Source: DP-19 sp036496285
GTDB lineage: Bacteria; Desulfobacterota; Binatia; UTPRO1
Reading direction: 5' to 3'
Length of the DNA: 64,000 nucleotides
Assembly (NCBI GenBank): GCA_036496285.1
Contig: DASXLI010000019.1
Span: forward strand, 14,427-78,426
The position numbers were made by a program, and so were the translations under genes. Below the pieces are notes generated by a model that saw nothing but the letters and a program-made list of their open reading frames with translations, did not search any database and was not told the origin of the DNA. How positions within the stretch are numbered: position 1 is the stretch's first letter; every line of letters starts with the position of its first letter. Of this stretch, positions 16,541-25,307 are shown in pieces.

Positions 16541-17031
16541 CTGGCGCCCTCGTCGATCCAGATCACGGTCGTGTTGCTGACCGGCTCGGAGAAGAGCGCC
16601 ACCGAGGGCGCGTCGCTCACCAGGCTGTCGATGCGGGCCTGGTTGTTCGGCGGGCCCTGCGTCGCGGCCGAGAGACTCGCGCCGGCGCGCCAGATTTCGA
16701 GCGCGCTCACCAGCAGCGCGACGGCCATCACCGCGGCGATCACCGCCGGCCGCGCCGCCAACGCCCGCAGGCGCTCGCCGACGCCGCCGAACGAGCGCTG
16801 CACCACCTCGGCCTGCCCGGCGATGTCGGCCCAGAAGCGCGTGAAGTCGACGCGCGCAACGGCCTCGTTGACGCCCTCCACGATCAGCTCCTGGAGCCGC
16901 TCGAGCTCCTGCAACAGGCGCTCGCAGGCGGGGCAGCGCGTGACGTGCAGCGCGACGACGCGCATGCTGCGCGCCTCGAGCTCGCCGTCGAGAAAGCGGT
17001 CGAGCATGTTCTCGATGTCGCGGCAGATCAT
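16537..17031 (-). CDS. Zinc-binding anti-sigma factor (ZAS family)
   Basis: 164 residues. The N-terminal ZAS domain has Cys3, and His29-x3-Cys33-x2-Cys36 (ALHVTRCPAC), then an amphipathic linker, one transmembrane helix (AVIAAVMAVALLVSAL, around residues 94-110) and a periplasmic tail of about 50 residues. It would hold the adjacent sigma factor inactive at the inner membrane, with the tail or the zinc/thiol site sensing the signal. It starts 22 bp after the sigma gene. Confidence 0.87.
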   Translation of the reverse strand: MICRDIENMLDRFLDGELEARSMRVVALHVTRCPACERLLQELERLQELIVEGVNEAVARVDFTRFWADIAGQAEVVQRSFGGVGERLRALAARPAVIAAVMAVALLVSALEIWRAGASLSAATQGPPNNQARIDSLVSDAPSVALFSEPVSNTTVIWIDEGAR

Positions 17032-17053
17032 GCGCGCACGCGCCGCCTGGTGC

Positions 17054-17620
17054 TCACAGGCAGTCCTGCAGCAGCGTCTGCAGCTTCTTGCGCGCGTAGT
17101 GGAGGCGGCTCATCACCGTTCCCTTCGCGCATTCCATGACGCGGCTGATCTCGTCGTACGAGAGCCCTTCGACCTCGCGCAAAAGTATGACCGCCCGATG
17201 TTCGGGGGTCAATTGATCGATGGCGGCGCGCACGCGCTCGCCGATCTCGCGGCTCTTCACGCGGCGGAACGGATCGTCGCGCCGCAGCTCGTCCTGGATT
17301 CCCTCCTGCGCCTCGAGGGCCGCCTCGGGCACCGACGTGACCGTCGGGCGGTGCCACTCGTGCCGCTGGTAGTCGATCGCGAGGTTCACGGCGATGCGGT
17401 AGAGCCAGGTGTAGAAGCTCGCCTCTCCCTTGAACTGGTCGAGGCTGCGAAGGGCCTTGAGGAAGGTCTCCTGGGATGTCTCCCAGGCGGCCTCGTGGTC
17501 ATGCAGCATGCCGAGCACGACCGTGTAGATCTTGCGCTGGTAGCGCTCGACGAGCTCCTGGAACGCCGCCCGATCGCCGGTGCGCGCCAACCGCACGAGC
17601 TCGGCATCGGTCCGTTCCAC
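17054..17620 (-). CDS. ECF sigma factor, RpoE-like
   Basis: 188 residues with sigma region 2 (YQRKIYTVVLGMLHDHEAA, then TFLKALRSLDQFKGEASFYTWLYRIAVN, where region 2.4 reads the -10) and region 4 (LTPEHRAVILLREVEGLSYDEISRVM, then KGTVMSRLHYARKKL). It directs transcription of an extracytoplasmic-stress regulon and is first in a four-gene operon with its anti-sigma, a secreted protein and a membrane protein. Upstream on the minus strand, AATAACC and GTCTATAG are separated by 13 bp, roughly like an ECF AAC/GTC promoter, so autoregulation is possible but tentative. Confidence 0.95.
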   Translation of the reverse strand: MERTDAELVRLARTGDRAAFQELVERYQRKIYTVVLGMLHDHEAAWETSQETFLKALRSLDQFKGEASFYTWLYRIAVNLAIDYQRHEWHRPTVTSVPEAALEAQEGIQDELRRDDPFRRVKSREIGERVRAAIDQLTPEHRAVILLREVEGLSYDEISRVMECAKGTVMSRLHYARKKLQTLLQDCL

Positions 17621-17700
17621 CCGGGCGCCACTCCCCTATAGACGGCGGCCGCCGCCGGTTATTCGCGACCAAATGCGCGATCGGCCGGGCGCGGCGACCA

Positions 17701-20448
17701 TCAGTCCGTCGCCGCCCAGTTGGGGCCGCTGCCGATGTCCACCTGGAGGGGCACCTGGAGCGGCATCACGCCCTCCATCTCCTCGCGGATGACCGCGATC
17801 GCCGGCGCGAGCGATCCGGCCTCCACCTCGAAGACGAGCTCGTCGTGCACCTGCAGGATCATGGTCGCGGGGACGCGCTCGCGCGCCAGGCGCGCCTCGA
17901 GCCGGACCATCGCGAGCTTGATCAGATCCGCCGCCGACCCCTGGACGGGCGTGTTGATGGCGGTGCGTTCGGCGAACTGGCGGACGCCTTCCTCACGGCT
18001 CGTCAGCTCCGGCAGGTAGCGGCGCCGCTTGAGCAGCGTCGCGACGTAGCCCTGGCGGCGCGCCTCGGCGAGGGTCTCGTCGATGAAGCGGGTGACGCCC
18101 GCGTAGCGCGCGAAGTAGTTCGCGATGTAGCGCTGCGCGTCGGCGAACGGGATCGCCAGCTCGCGCGCGAGGCGCTGCGGCCCCATCCCGTAGATGATGC
18201 CGAAGTTGATCACCTTGGCGCGCCGCCGCATCTCCGACGAGACGAGCGCCGGCGCGACCTCGAAGACCTCGGCGGCGGTACGGGTGTGGATGTCCTCGCC
18301 GGTCGTGAAGGCCTCGAGCAGCACCGGATCGCCGGTCAGATGCGCGAGCACGCGCAGCTCGATCTGCGAGTAGTCGGCGGCGACCAGCACGTTGCCGGGC
18401 TCGGGCACGAAGGCGGCGCGGATGCGGCGGCCCTCGGCGGTGCGGATCGGAATGTTCTGCAGGTTCGGATCGGCCGACGAGAGACGCCCGGTCGCGGCGA
18501 CCGTCTGGTTGAAGCAGGTGTGCACGCGCCCGGTTTCCGGATGGATCAGGGCGACCAGCGGATCGACGTACGTCGAGAGCAGCTTCGCGATGCCGCGGTG
18601 CTCGAGGATCCTCGCGGGCAGCGGGTGGACCTCCGCGAGGCGGCTCAGCACGTCGACGTCGGTCGAGTAGCCGGTCTTGCCCTTGCGGATGCCGCGCGTC
18701 GAGATCTTGAGACGGTCGAACAGCACCTCGCGCAATTGCGGCGTCGAGTTGATCTTGAACTCGCCGCCGGCGAGCCCATAGATCTCCGCCTCGAGGCGCG
18801 CGAGGGCCTCGCGGAACTCGGCGCCGAGCGCGGTCAGCAGCTCGCGATCGACGCGCACGCCGCGCCGCTCCATCGCGGCGAGCACCAGCGTGAGCGGCAT
18901 CTCGACGTCGCGGAAGAGCGCGAGCTCGTCGTGCTCGGCGAGCGCCCGCTCGAGCACGGGACGCAGCGCGCGCGCCGTGCGCGCCTCCCACTCGAGCCGC
19001 GGCAGATCCGGCTCCGCGTCGGCCCCCGCCGCGGCCTGCGGCGGCGCGACGCCGAGGAAGTGGCGCGCCAGCTCATCGACGGCGTGACTCGGCCGCGACG
19101 GATCCAGCACGTACGAGGCGATGCCGAGGTCGAAGAGCGGCCCGGCGAGCGGCAGGCCGGCACGCTCGAGCACGATCGCGGCGCGCTTCACATCGACGCC
19201 GACCTTCTCACAGCGCTCCGCCGCGAGCGCGGCGGCCGCCTCGGCCGGCCACGGCACGGTAACGGCGACGCTCGCGTCGTCGGCCGGCGCGAGCGCCAGC
19301 GCGCGCGCCGCGGCCCACATCGCGGAGGCGGCGGTCGTGTCGAGGGCGACGGCGCAGACCTGCGCGGCCGCCAGCTCCGCGAGCACGCTGGCGCCCGAGC
19401 GCGCCGCGGCGCTCGCCGGCGCCAGAGTGTCGGCGGCGGCGTTGCCGAGCTCGCGCAGCAGCGAGTGGAACTCGAACTCGCGGCAGAGCTCCTCGAGCTC
19501 GGCGCGGTGCACCGGCTGGACCTGAAACTGCTCGAGCGCGTGGTCGAGCGGCACGTCCCGGCGGATCGCCGCGAGCGACTTGGCGAGCCGCGTCTGCTCG
19601 GCGTGCTCCGCGACCTTGGCGGCGAGGCCCTTGGCGCCGCGGATGCCGCTCGACTCCAGCGTGTCGAGCGAGGCGAGCAGGTGCTCGAGGCTGCCGGCGT
19701 GGCGGATGAGCGCCGCCGCGGTCTTCTCGCCGACACCGCGGATGCCGGGGATGTTGTCGATCGCGTCGCCCATCAGGCCGATGACGTCGATCCAGCGCTC
19801 CGGCTCGAGGCCGTAGCGGGCGCGGACGTCCTCGAGCATCGTGCGCTTGCCGTACATCGTGTCGAGCAGGGAGATGCGCGGTGAGACGAGCTGCTGGAAG
19901 TCCTTGTCGCCGGTCACGATCACGACGTCGGTGCCGGCGTCGGCGACGCGCGTCGCGAGCGTGCCGATGACGTCGTCCGCCTCGACCCCGCGCTGCTCGA
20001 GCACCGCGATGGCCATCGCCGCGACCGCGCGGCGCACGAGCGGCAGCTGCGGCACCAGCTCGTCCGGCATCGCGCTGCGGTTCGCCTTGTAGTCGGCGAA
20101 GATCGCGTCGCGGAAGGTCTCGCCGGGCGCGTCGAAGACGATCGCCAGGTACGACGGACGCTCCTCGCGGAGCAGCTTCAGCATCATCGTGAGGAAGCCG
20201 TAGAGCGCGTTCGTCGGCACGCCCTTCGACGTGGAGAGGAAGGGAATCGCGTGGAAGGCGCGATAGACGTAGGAGCTGCCGTCGACGAGGTAGAGGCGCG
20301 GCGGCGCCTCCTGGGGCTCCCGAGGCGCCTCCGGCGCGACCGCAGGCGTCCCGCCCAGGGGCAGCATCGGGGTCGTCTCGCGGGCGCGGCGCGCCCGGGC
20401 CGCGCTGCGGGACGGGGGCGTAGCGCTCTTCTGCCCCGCCTCGCTCAT
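17701..20448 (-). CDS. polA: DNA polymerase I with inactivated 3'-5' exonuclease
   Basis: 915 residues: an N-terminal 5'-3' flap nuclease (YLVDGSSYVYRAFHA, EADDVIGTLA, VIVTGDKDFQQLV, GIRGVGEKTAAALI), a middle exonuclease-fold region, and family A polymerase. Polymerase motifs are VAADYSQIELRVLAHL, RRRAKVINFGIIYG and MILQVHDELVFE. The middle domain lacks proofreading residues: DTE of ExoI is DTT (VALDTTAAS), and the NxxYD of ExoII is VDVKRA, as in Taq-like enzymes. The N-terminus has about 45 extra low-complexity residues before the nuclease. Roles are Okazaki-fragment processing and repair. Confidence 0.97.
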   Translation of the reverse strand: MSEAGQKSATPPSRSAARARRARETTPMLPLGGTPAVAPEAPREPQEAPPRLYLVDGSSYVYRAFHAIPFLSTSKGVPTNALYGFLTMMLKLLREERPSYLAIVFDAPGETFRDAIFADYKANRSAMPDELVPQLPLVRRAVAAMAIAVLEQRGVEADDVIGTLATRVADAGTDVVIVTGDKDFQQLVSPRISLLDTMYGKRTMLEDVRARYGLEPERWIDVIGLMGDAIDNIPGIRGVGEKTAAALIRHAGSLEHLLASLDTLESSGIRGAKGLAAKVAEHAEQTRLAKSLAAIRRDVPLDHALEQFQVQPVHRAELEELCREFEFHSLLRELGNAAADTLAPASAAARSGASVLAELAAAQVCAVALDTTAASAMWAAARALALAPADDASVAVTVPWPAEAAAALAAERCEKVGVDVKRAAIVLERAGLPLAGPLFDLGIASYVLDPSRPSHAVDELARHFLGVAPPQAAAGADAEPDLPRLEWEARTARALRPVLERALAEHDELALFRDVEMPLTLVLAAMERRGVRVDRELLTALGAEFREALARLEAEIYGLAGGEFKINSTPQLREVLFDRLKISTRGIRKGKTGYSTDVDVLSRLAEVHPLPARILEHRGIAKLLSTYVDPLVALIHPETGRVHTCFNQTVAATGRLSSADPNLQNIPIRTAEGRRIRAAFVPEPGNVLVAADYSQIELRVLAHLTGDPVLLEAFTTGEDIHTRTAAEVFEVAPALVSSEMRRRAKVINFGIIYGMGPQRLARELAIPFADAQRYIANYFARYAGVTRFIDETLAEARRQGYVATLLKRRRYLPELTSREEGVRQFAERTAINTPVQGSAADLIKLAMVRLEARLARERVPATMILQVHDELVFEVEAGSLAPAIAVIREEMEGVMPLQVPLQVDIGSGPNWAATD

Positions 20449-20475
20449 GCCCCCTTGTGCCGCGTCCGGGTTATC

Positions 20476-20504
20476 TTGACAACTCTTGACCCCCCCGTTA
20501 AACC
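20476..20504 (+). promoter_or_regulatory. Promoter for the Gld-type ABC operon
   Basis: TTGACA (20476-20481), a 17-bp spacer and TAAACC (20499-20504), in the 112-bp gap divergent from polA; the first start codon is at 20561. Confidence 0.52.
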
Positions 20505-20560
20505 TCCCGCCGCTCTCGCTTCTGCACGAAATTCACATCACTTTTTGACGACGTTCGCTC

Positions 20561-21304
20561 ATGCTTGAAGTGCGAAACCTCACCAAACGGTACGGCGACA
20601 TCGTCGCCGTCCGCGACGTCAGCTTCAGCGCCGCGCAGGGGCAGATCCTCGGCTTCCTCGGCCCGAACGGCGCCGGCAAGACGACCACGATGCGCATCCT
20701 CACCGGCTTCCTGCCGGCGACGAGCGGCACCGCGAAGGTCGCCGGCTTCGACGTGTTCACCGAGAGCGCGGAGGTCCGCCGCCGCATCGGCTACCTGCCG
20801 GAGAACCCGCCGCTCTACGCCGAGATGACGACCGAGGCGTACCTGCGCTTCGTCGCGCGCATCAAGGGCATGACGCGCGACGCGATCGAGGACGGCATCG
20901 ACCGGGTCGTGAAGCTGTGCGGCCTGGAAGCGGTCCGCACCCGCCTGCTGAAGCACCTCTCGAAAGGCTTCCGCCAGCGCGCCGGCCTCGCGCAAGCGCT
21001 GATCCACGATCCGCCCGTCCTCGTGCTCGACGAGCCGACGATCGGCCTCGATCCGCGCCAGATCATCGAGATCCGCTCGCTCGTGCGCGAGCTCGCCGGC
21101 CAGCGCACGGTGATCCTCTCGACCCACATCCTGCCCGAGGTGTCGCAGATCTGCGAGAAGGTCGTGATCATCAACGACGGGCAGGTCGTGCTGGAAGACG
21201 ACATGAAGAACCTCACGCGCACCGGCAGCCTCGAGGACGTGTTCCTGCGCGCCGTCGCCAAGGTCTCCACGCCGGAGGACGCCGGCATAAGCACGGAGCA
21301 GTAG
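20561..21304 (+). CDS. ABC transporter ATPase, GldA/NatA-like
   Basis: 247 residues with Walker A GPNGAGKTTT, Q-loop GYLPENPPLYAEMT, signature LSKGFRQRAGLAQAL, Walker B VLVLDEPTIGLDP and switch STHILPEV. It belongs to the ABC-2 export group that includes GldA of Bacteroidetes gliding motility. It is followed at once by a permease (21306), a GldG-like auxiliary protein (22079) and a DUF4340 protein (23623), so all four probably form one membrane complex. Substrate unknown. Confidence 0.93.
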   Translation: MLEVRNLTKRYGDIVAVRDVSFSAAQGQILGFLGPNGAGKTTTMRILTGFLPATSGTAKVAGFDVFTESAEVRRRIGYLPENPPLYAEMTTEAYLRFVARIKGMTRDAIEDGIDRVVKLCGLEAVRTRLLKHLSKGFRQRAGLAQALIHDPPVLVLDEPTIGLDPRQIIEIRSLVRELAGQRTVILSTHILPEVSQICEKVVIINDGQVVLEDDMKNLTRTGSLEDVFLRAVAKVSTPEDAGISTEQ

Positions 21305-21305
21305 C

Positions 21306-22079
21306 ATGCGGAACGTGCTCACCATCGCTGGACGCGAGCTGCGCTCGTACTTCGTCTCGCCGATCGCCTACGTCGTGCTGACCGGCTTCCTGCTGCTCGG
21401 CGGCTGGTTCTTCTTCAACCTGCTGGCGCGCTTCAACATGCTGCTGACGATCTACTCGGCGCAGCAGAACCCCCAGGTCCTGCAACGGCTCAACCTGAAC
21501 GAGTTCGTGATCGCGCCGCTGCTCCACAACCTCTCCGTGGTGCTCGTCATCCTCGTGCCGGTCATCACCATGCGCACGTTGGCGGAGGAGAAGAAGTCCG
21601 GCACCTACGAGCTGCTGCTGACGTCGCCGCTCCGCATCTCCGAGATCGTCATCGGCAAGTTCCTCGGGTCGTTCGTGTTCGTGCTGCTGATGGTGGCGCT
21701 CACGGGCGTGTACCCCCTCGTGCTCTTCGCCTACGGCAACCCCGAGGCGGGCGTGGTGCTCGCCGGCTACCTCGGCCTGACGCTGCTCGCGACCGCGTTC
21801 GTCGCGGTCGGCGTGCTGACGTCCGCGCTCACCGAGAACCAGATCATCGCGGCGGTGAGCTGCCTCGTGTCGCTCCTGCTGCTCTACATCATCGCCTGGC
21901 CGGCCGACAGCGCCGGGGAGACGGTCGGCGCGTTCCTGCGTTACATCTCGCTCACCGAGCACTTCGGCCAGATGGTGAAGGGCGTCATCGACTCGAAGGA
22001 CATCGTCTACTTCGTGAGCGTCATCATGCTCGCGCTCTTCCTCACGCACCGCTCGGTCGAGTCGATTCGCTGGAGGTGA
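21306..22079 (+). CDS. ABC-2 transporter permease, GldF-like
   Basis: 257 residues with six predicted helices: the N-terminal RELRSYFVSPIAYVVLTGFLLLGG entry helix, then VVLVILVPVITMRTLAEEKKSGTYELLLTSPL, the conserved cytoplasmic loop of this family. The start lies one base after the ATPase stop, and its TGA overlaps the next ATG by one base (TGATG). It forms the membrane channel for the ATPase encoded just upstream. Confidence 0.92.
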   Translation: MRNVLTIAGRELRSYFVSPIAYVVLTGFLLLGGWFFFNLLARFNMLLTIYSAQQNPQVLQRLNLNEFVIAPLLHNLSVVLVILVPVITMRTLAEEKKSGTYELLLTSPLRISEIVIGKFLGSFVFVLLMVALTGVYPLVLFAYGNPEAGVVLAGYLGLTLLATAFVAVGVLTSALTENQIIAAVSCLVSLLLLYIIAWPADSAGETVGAFLRYISLTEHFGQMVKGVIDSKDIVYFVSVIMLALFLTHRSVESIRWR

Positions 22080-23626
22080 TGGTGGGCGGCCGGTCGACCT
22101 CGCTGTTCGGGCTGTGGGGCGTCGTGCTCCTCGTGTTCGGCATCGTCGCCTTCGCGGTGACGCCGGCCGCGCAGGCCTATGTCTTCCTCCACGTCGGCCT
22201 CGGCTTCCTGCTCATCGTCCTCTGGTTGACGGCCAGCCGCGACAGCCTGACGAGCGTCCTCGGCGAGCGCTCCACGAAGTACGGCGCGAACGCCGTCATC
22301 TACACGCTGATCTTCGTCGGCGTGCTGGCCGTCGTGAACTGGCTCGCGAGCCGCCACAACCACCGCTGGGACCTGACGAAGCAGAACGTCTTCTCGCTCT
22401 CCACCCAGTCGAAGAACGTCCTCACCAAGCTCGAGCGGCCCGTCGTGTTCGACGCCTTCGTGCAGGCGGGCGCCGACCCCGAGGTCGAGGATCTCCTCGG
22501 CAGCTACCGCTACGCCTCCGACAAGGTCACGTTCCACATGGTCGACCCGGACAAGGAGCGCGACCTGGCGGAGCGCTACAAGGTCACCGAGCTGCCGACG
22601 ATCCACATCCAGTACGGCGACCAGACCGCCACCGTCACCCGCGACATGACCGAGGAGGCCGTCACCAACGGCCTGATCAAGGCGACGAGCACCGCCAAGA
22701 AGGTCGCCTGCTTCCTCGACGGCCACGGCGAGCCCGACCTCGAGAACCGCGAGCAGCGCGGCTTCTCGGGCCTGAAGGACGCGCTCACCAACGAGAACTA
22801 CGACACGCGCAAGGTGCTGCTGGCGACCGAGCAGGACGTGCCGCCGGAATGCACGGTGCTGATCGCGGTCGGCACGGAGAAGCCGCTCTTCGAGCACGAG
22901 GTGTCGCTCATCAGCAACTATCTCCGCGCCGGGCGCTCGGCGCTCTTCCTGGTCGGCCCGCGGCGCGGCGCGCAGCTCGTGACGCTCGTCGATCCCTGGG
23001 GCGTGAAGATCACCGACTCGGTCGTCGTCGACCAGGTCGTGCGGCTCTTCGAGGGCCCCGCGCTCGGCCTGCAGATCATCGCCTCGACGTACGGCACGCA
23101 TCCGATCACCAAGGACTTCCACGAGCGGACGATCTTCCCGATGTCGCGCGCCGTCGACGCCAACGCCGCCGGCAAGACCGGCGTCAGCGCGATCGAGCTC
23201 GTGAAGTCGAGCGCGTCCTCGTGGGCGGAGACCGACGTCGCCGGCGTGTTCGATCGCGGCGAGGCGGCGCAGGACGACAAGGACATCAAGGGCCCCGTGT
23301 CGCTCGCCGTCGCGGTCACCGGCAAGCACAAGGAGATGGGCTTCGGCAAGGAGGGCGAGACCAAGCTCGTCGTGGTCGGCGACTCGGACTTCGCCACCAA
23401 CCAGTTCCTGCCCCAGGTCTTCAACCGCGATCTGCTGCTCAACATGATGAACTGGCTCGGCGGCCAGGAGGAGCTCATCGCGATCCGCCCGCGCGCGATC
23501 GAGGCATCCCGTGCGCAGCTGACGCCCGACGAGAGCCGGCGGATCTTCTACCTCTCGGTGCTGATCATGCCGGAGCTCCTGCTGCTCCTCGGCCTCACCG
23601 TGTGGTGGCGCCGGAGCACCAAGTGA
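22079..23626 (+). CDS. GldG-family ABC transporter auxiliary protein
   Basis: 515 residues: two N-terminal helices (VVLLVFGIVAFAV, FLLIVLWLTA) plus a third before the soluble part, then the GldG domain (RWDLTKQNVFSLSTQSKNVL, an unusual thioredoxin-like/GATase-like periplasmic region), and a C-terminal helix (LIMPELLLLLGLTVWWRR). I take the ATG at 22079, overlapping the permease stop, over the GTG three bases earlier. Function in gliding systems is to assist the GldA/GldF transporter; in non-gliding bacteria the role is unknown. Confidence 0.9.
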   Translation: MVGGRSTSLFGLWGVVLLVFGIVAFAVTPAAQAYVFLHVGLGFLLIVLWLTASRDSLTSVLGERSTKYGANAVIYTLIFVGVLAVVNWLASRHNHRWDLTKQNVFSLSTQSKNVLTKLERPVVFDAFVQAGADPEVEDLLGSYRYASDKVTFHMVDPDKERDLAERYKVTELPTIHIQYGDQTATVTRDMTEEAVTNGLIKATSTAKKVACFLDGHGEPDLENREQRGFSGLKDALTNENYDTRKVLLATEQDVPPECTVLIAVGTEKPLFEHEVSLISNYLRAGRSALFLVGPRRGAQLVTLVDPWGVKITDSVVVDQVVRLFEGPALGLQIIASTYGTHPITKDFHERTIFPMSRAVDANAAGKTGVSAIELVKSSASSWAETDVAGVFDRGEAAQDDKDIKGPVSLAVAVTGKHKEMGFGKEGETKLVVVGDSDFATNQFLPQVFNRDLLLNMMNWLGGQEELIAIRPRAIEASRAQLTPDESRRIFYLSVLIMPELLLLLGLTVWWRRSTK

Positions 23627-25179
23627 GGCCGCGCAACACCCTCTTCCTCCTCCTCGTCCTCGCGGCCCTCGGCGCCTACGTCTACTGGGTCGAGCTCCCG
23701 CACGAGAAGACCGAGGCCACGCAGAAGCGGCTCCTCGCGTTCGACAAGGACGCGGTCGCCTCGATCGACCTCCAGTACCCCGACCGCGCGATGAGCCTCG
23801 CGCGCGACGACCACGGCCACTGGCGCCTGACCAAGCCGATCGAGGCCGACGCCGACGACGCGACCGTCAACAACCTGCTCACCGCGATCTCCGAAGCGGA
23901 GGTGTCGCGCACGCTCGACGGCGTCACCGACAAGCTCGCCTCCTACGGCCTCGATCCGGCCGAGGCGGCGGTCACGCTCGGGCTGAAGGGGGGCACGACC
24001 CTGCCGGCGGTGAAGGTCGGCAAGGGCACGCAGGTCGGCTTCTCCGCCTATGCCCGCAAGGACGACGACAACGCCGTGCTGATCGTCGGCGGCGGGCTCC
24101 CGACCGGTCTCAAGAAGGAGCTCAAGGACCTGCGCGACAAGGCCGTCATCTCGTTCGACGAGTCGCAGGTGCAGCGCGTCGTCATCAAGCGGCCGAACGA
24201 GACGATCGCAGTCGAGCGCCAGGGCGACCCGAGCGCCGAAACGTGGCGCATCACCACCCCGGGGTCGTATCCCGCCGACGCAGCCGAGATGCGTTCGCTC
24301 CTGGCGTCGATCCGCGGCATCCGCGCCGACGACTTCGCAAGCGACGATGCCGCCCCCGCGCTCGCGCCCTTCGGGCTCGACCAGCCGCGCCTCGAGGTCA
24401 GCGTGTTCGTCGGCAAGGACAGCGCGCAGCAGACACTGCTCGTCGGCGGCACGAAGAACGACCCGCAGAAGAAGACGATCTACGCGAAGCGCGCCAAGCG
24501 GCCGACCGTGTACACGATCCCCGAGTACGCGGTGAAGAGCCTGGACAAGGATCTCTCCACCCTGCGCGACAAGACGGTCCTCGCCTTCGACAAGGCCAAG
24601 GCGGGGAAGCTCGTGGTGACACGCAAGGACGGGACCGGCTTCACCCTGGTGAAGCGCGACGGCGCGTGGCACCTCGACGCCCCCGGCGAAGGCGCCGAGC
24701 GCGGGCCCGCGATCACGCGCTTCCTCGACGACGTCGCGACGCTGAAGGGCAGCGAGATCGTCGAGGAGCACGCGGCCGACCTCGGCAAGTACGGCCTCGC
24801 GACGCCGGATCTCCTCATCGTCGTGAGCGACGAGAGCGGTGCGAAGCTCGGCACCCTGCTCGGCACGCGTGGCGTCGCGCCCGCCGACCCCAACGCACCC
24901 GACGCCAAGTCGTTCGCGACCGCGGAGGGGAGCGGCGTCGTCTTCGGCATGAAGCCGTTCGTCTACGACCGCATCGACAAGAAGGCCGCGGACATGCGCG
25001 AGAAGCCCGCGACGCCGGTGCCAAGCGGCGCCGTCACGCCGGGCGCCGAGGGCGCCCCGCCCGCGCTCGGCGACGAGGGCGCCGCCATGCCGCCGGGCGC
25101 GGGTGATGCCCGTGGTGCCCATGATGCGGACGATGGCGGCGACGCCGGCGATGACGACGGCGGCGGCGACGACGACTAG
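23623..25179 (+). CDS. DUF4340 protein partnered with the Gld-like transporter
   Basis: 518 residues: one N-terminal anchor (NTLFLLLVLAALGAYVYWVEL) followed by repeated DUF4340 units, each with a VASIDLQYPD... or VQRVVIKRPNE start and a W-R-(I/L)-T motif (HWRLTKPI, TWRITTPG, AWHLDAPG). Three repeats can be seen. The C-terminal 60 residues are Pro/Gly then a run of Asp and Gly. GTG start overlapping the GldG stop (GTGA). Periplasmic; no enzymatic motif visible. Confidence 0.88.
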   Translation: MRPRNTLFLLLVLAALGAYVYWVELPHEKTEATQKRLLAFDKDAVASIDLQYPDRAMSLARDDHGHWRLTKPIEADADDATVNNLLTAISEAEVSRTLDGVTDKLASYGLDPAEAAVTLGLKGGTTLPAVKVGKGTQVGFSAYARKDDDNAVLIVGGGLPTGLKKELKDLRDKAVISFDESQVQRVVIKRPNETIAVERQGDPSAETWRITTPGSYPADAAEMRSLLASIRGIRADDFASDDAAPALAPFGLDQPRLEVSVFVGKDSAQQTLLVGGTKNDPQKKTIYAKRAKRPTVYTIPEYAVKSLDKDLSTLRDKTVLAFDKAKAGKLVVTRKDGTGFTLVKRDGAWHLDAPGEGAERGPAITRFLDDVATLKGSEIVEEHAADLGKYGLATPDLLIVVSDESGAKLGTLLGTRGVAPADPNAPDAKSFATAEGSGVVFGMKPFVYDRIDKKAADMREKPATPVPSGAVTPGAEGAPPALGDEGAAMPPGAGDARGAHDADDGGDAGDDDGGGDDD

Positions 25180-25307
25180 TCCGTCACCGCGCCGAAGAAC
25201 CCAGGTCACGACCCGCCGTCCTCCCTGATTTTTGGCCGCCGGATGCCACGTCGCCGTGATGGGAGCGGCGGCGGCCGGTCGCTAGGCTCCGCCGCCGGAG
25301 GAGCCCG

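Noticed and set aside
22114..23622. A plus-strand frame extending the DUF4340 protein by 500 codons upstream
   Set aside because: That part overlaps GldG in another frame and is low-complexity Arg-rich. The protein start with a membrane anchor lies at 23623.
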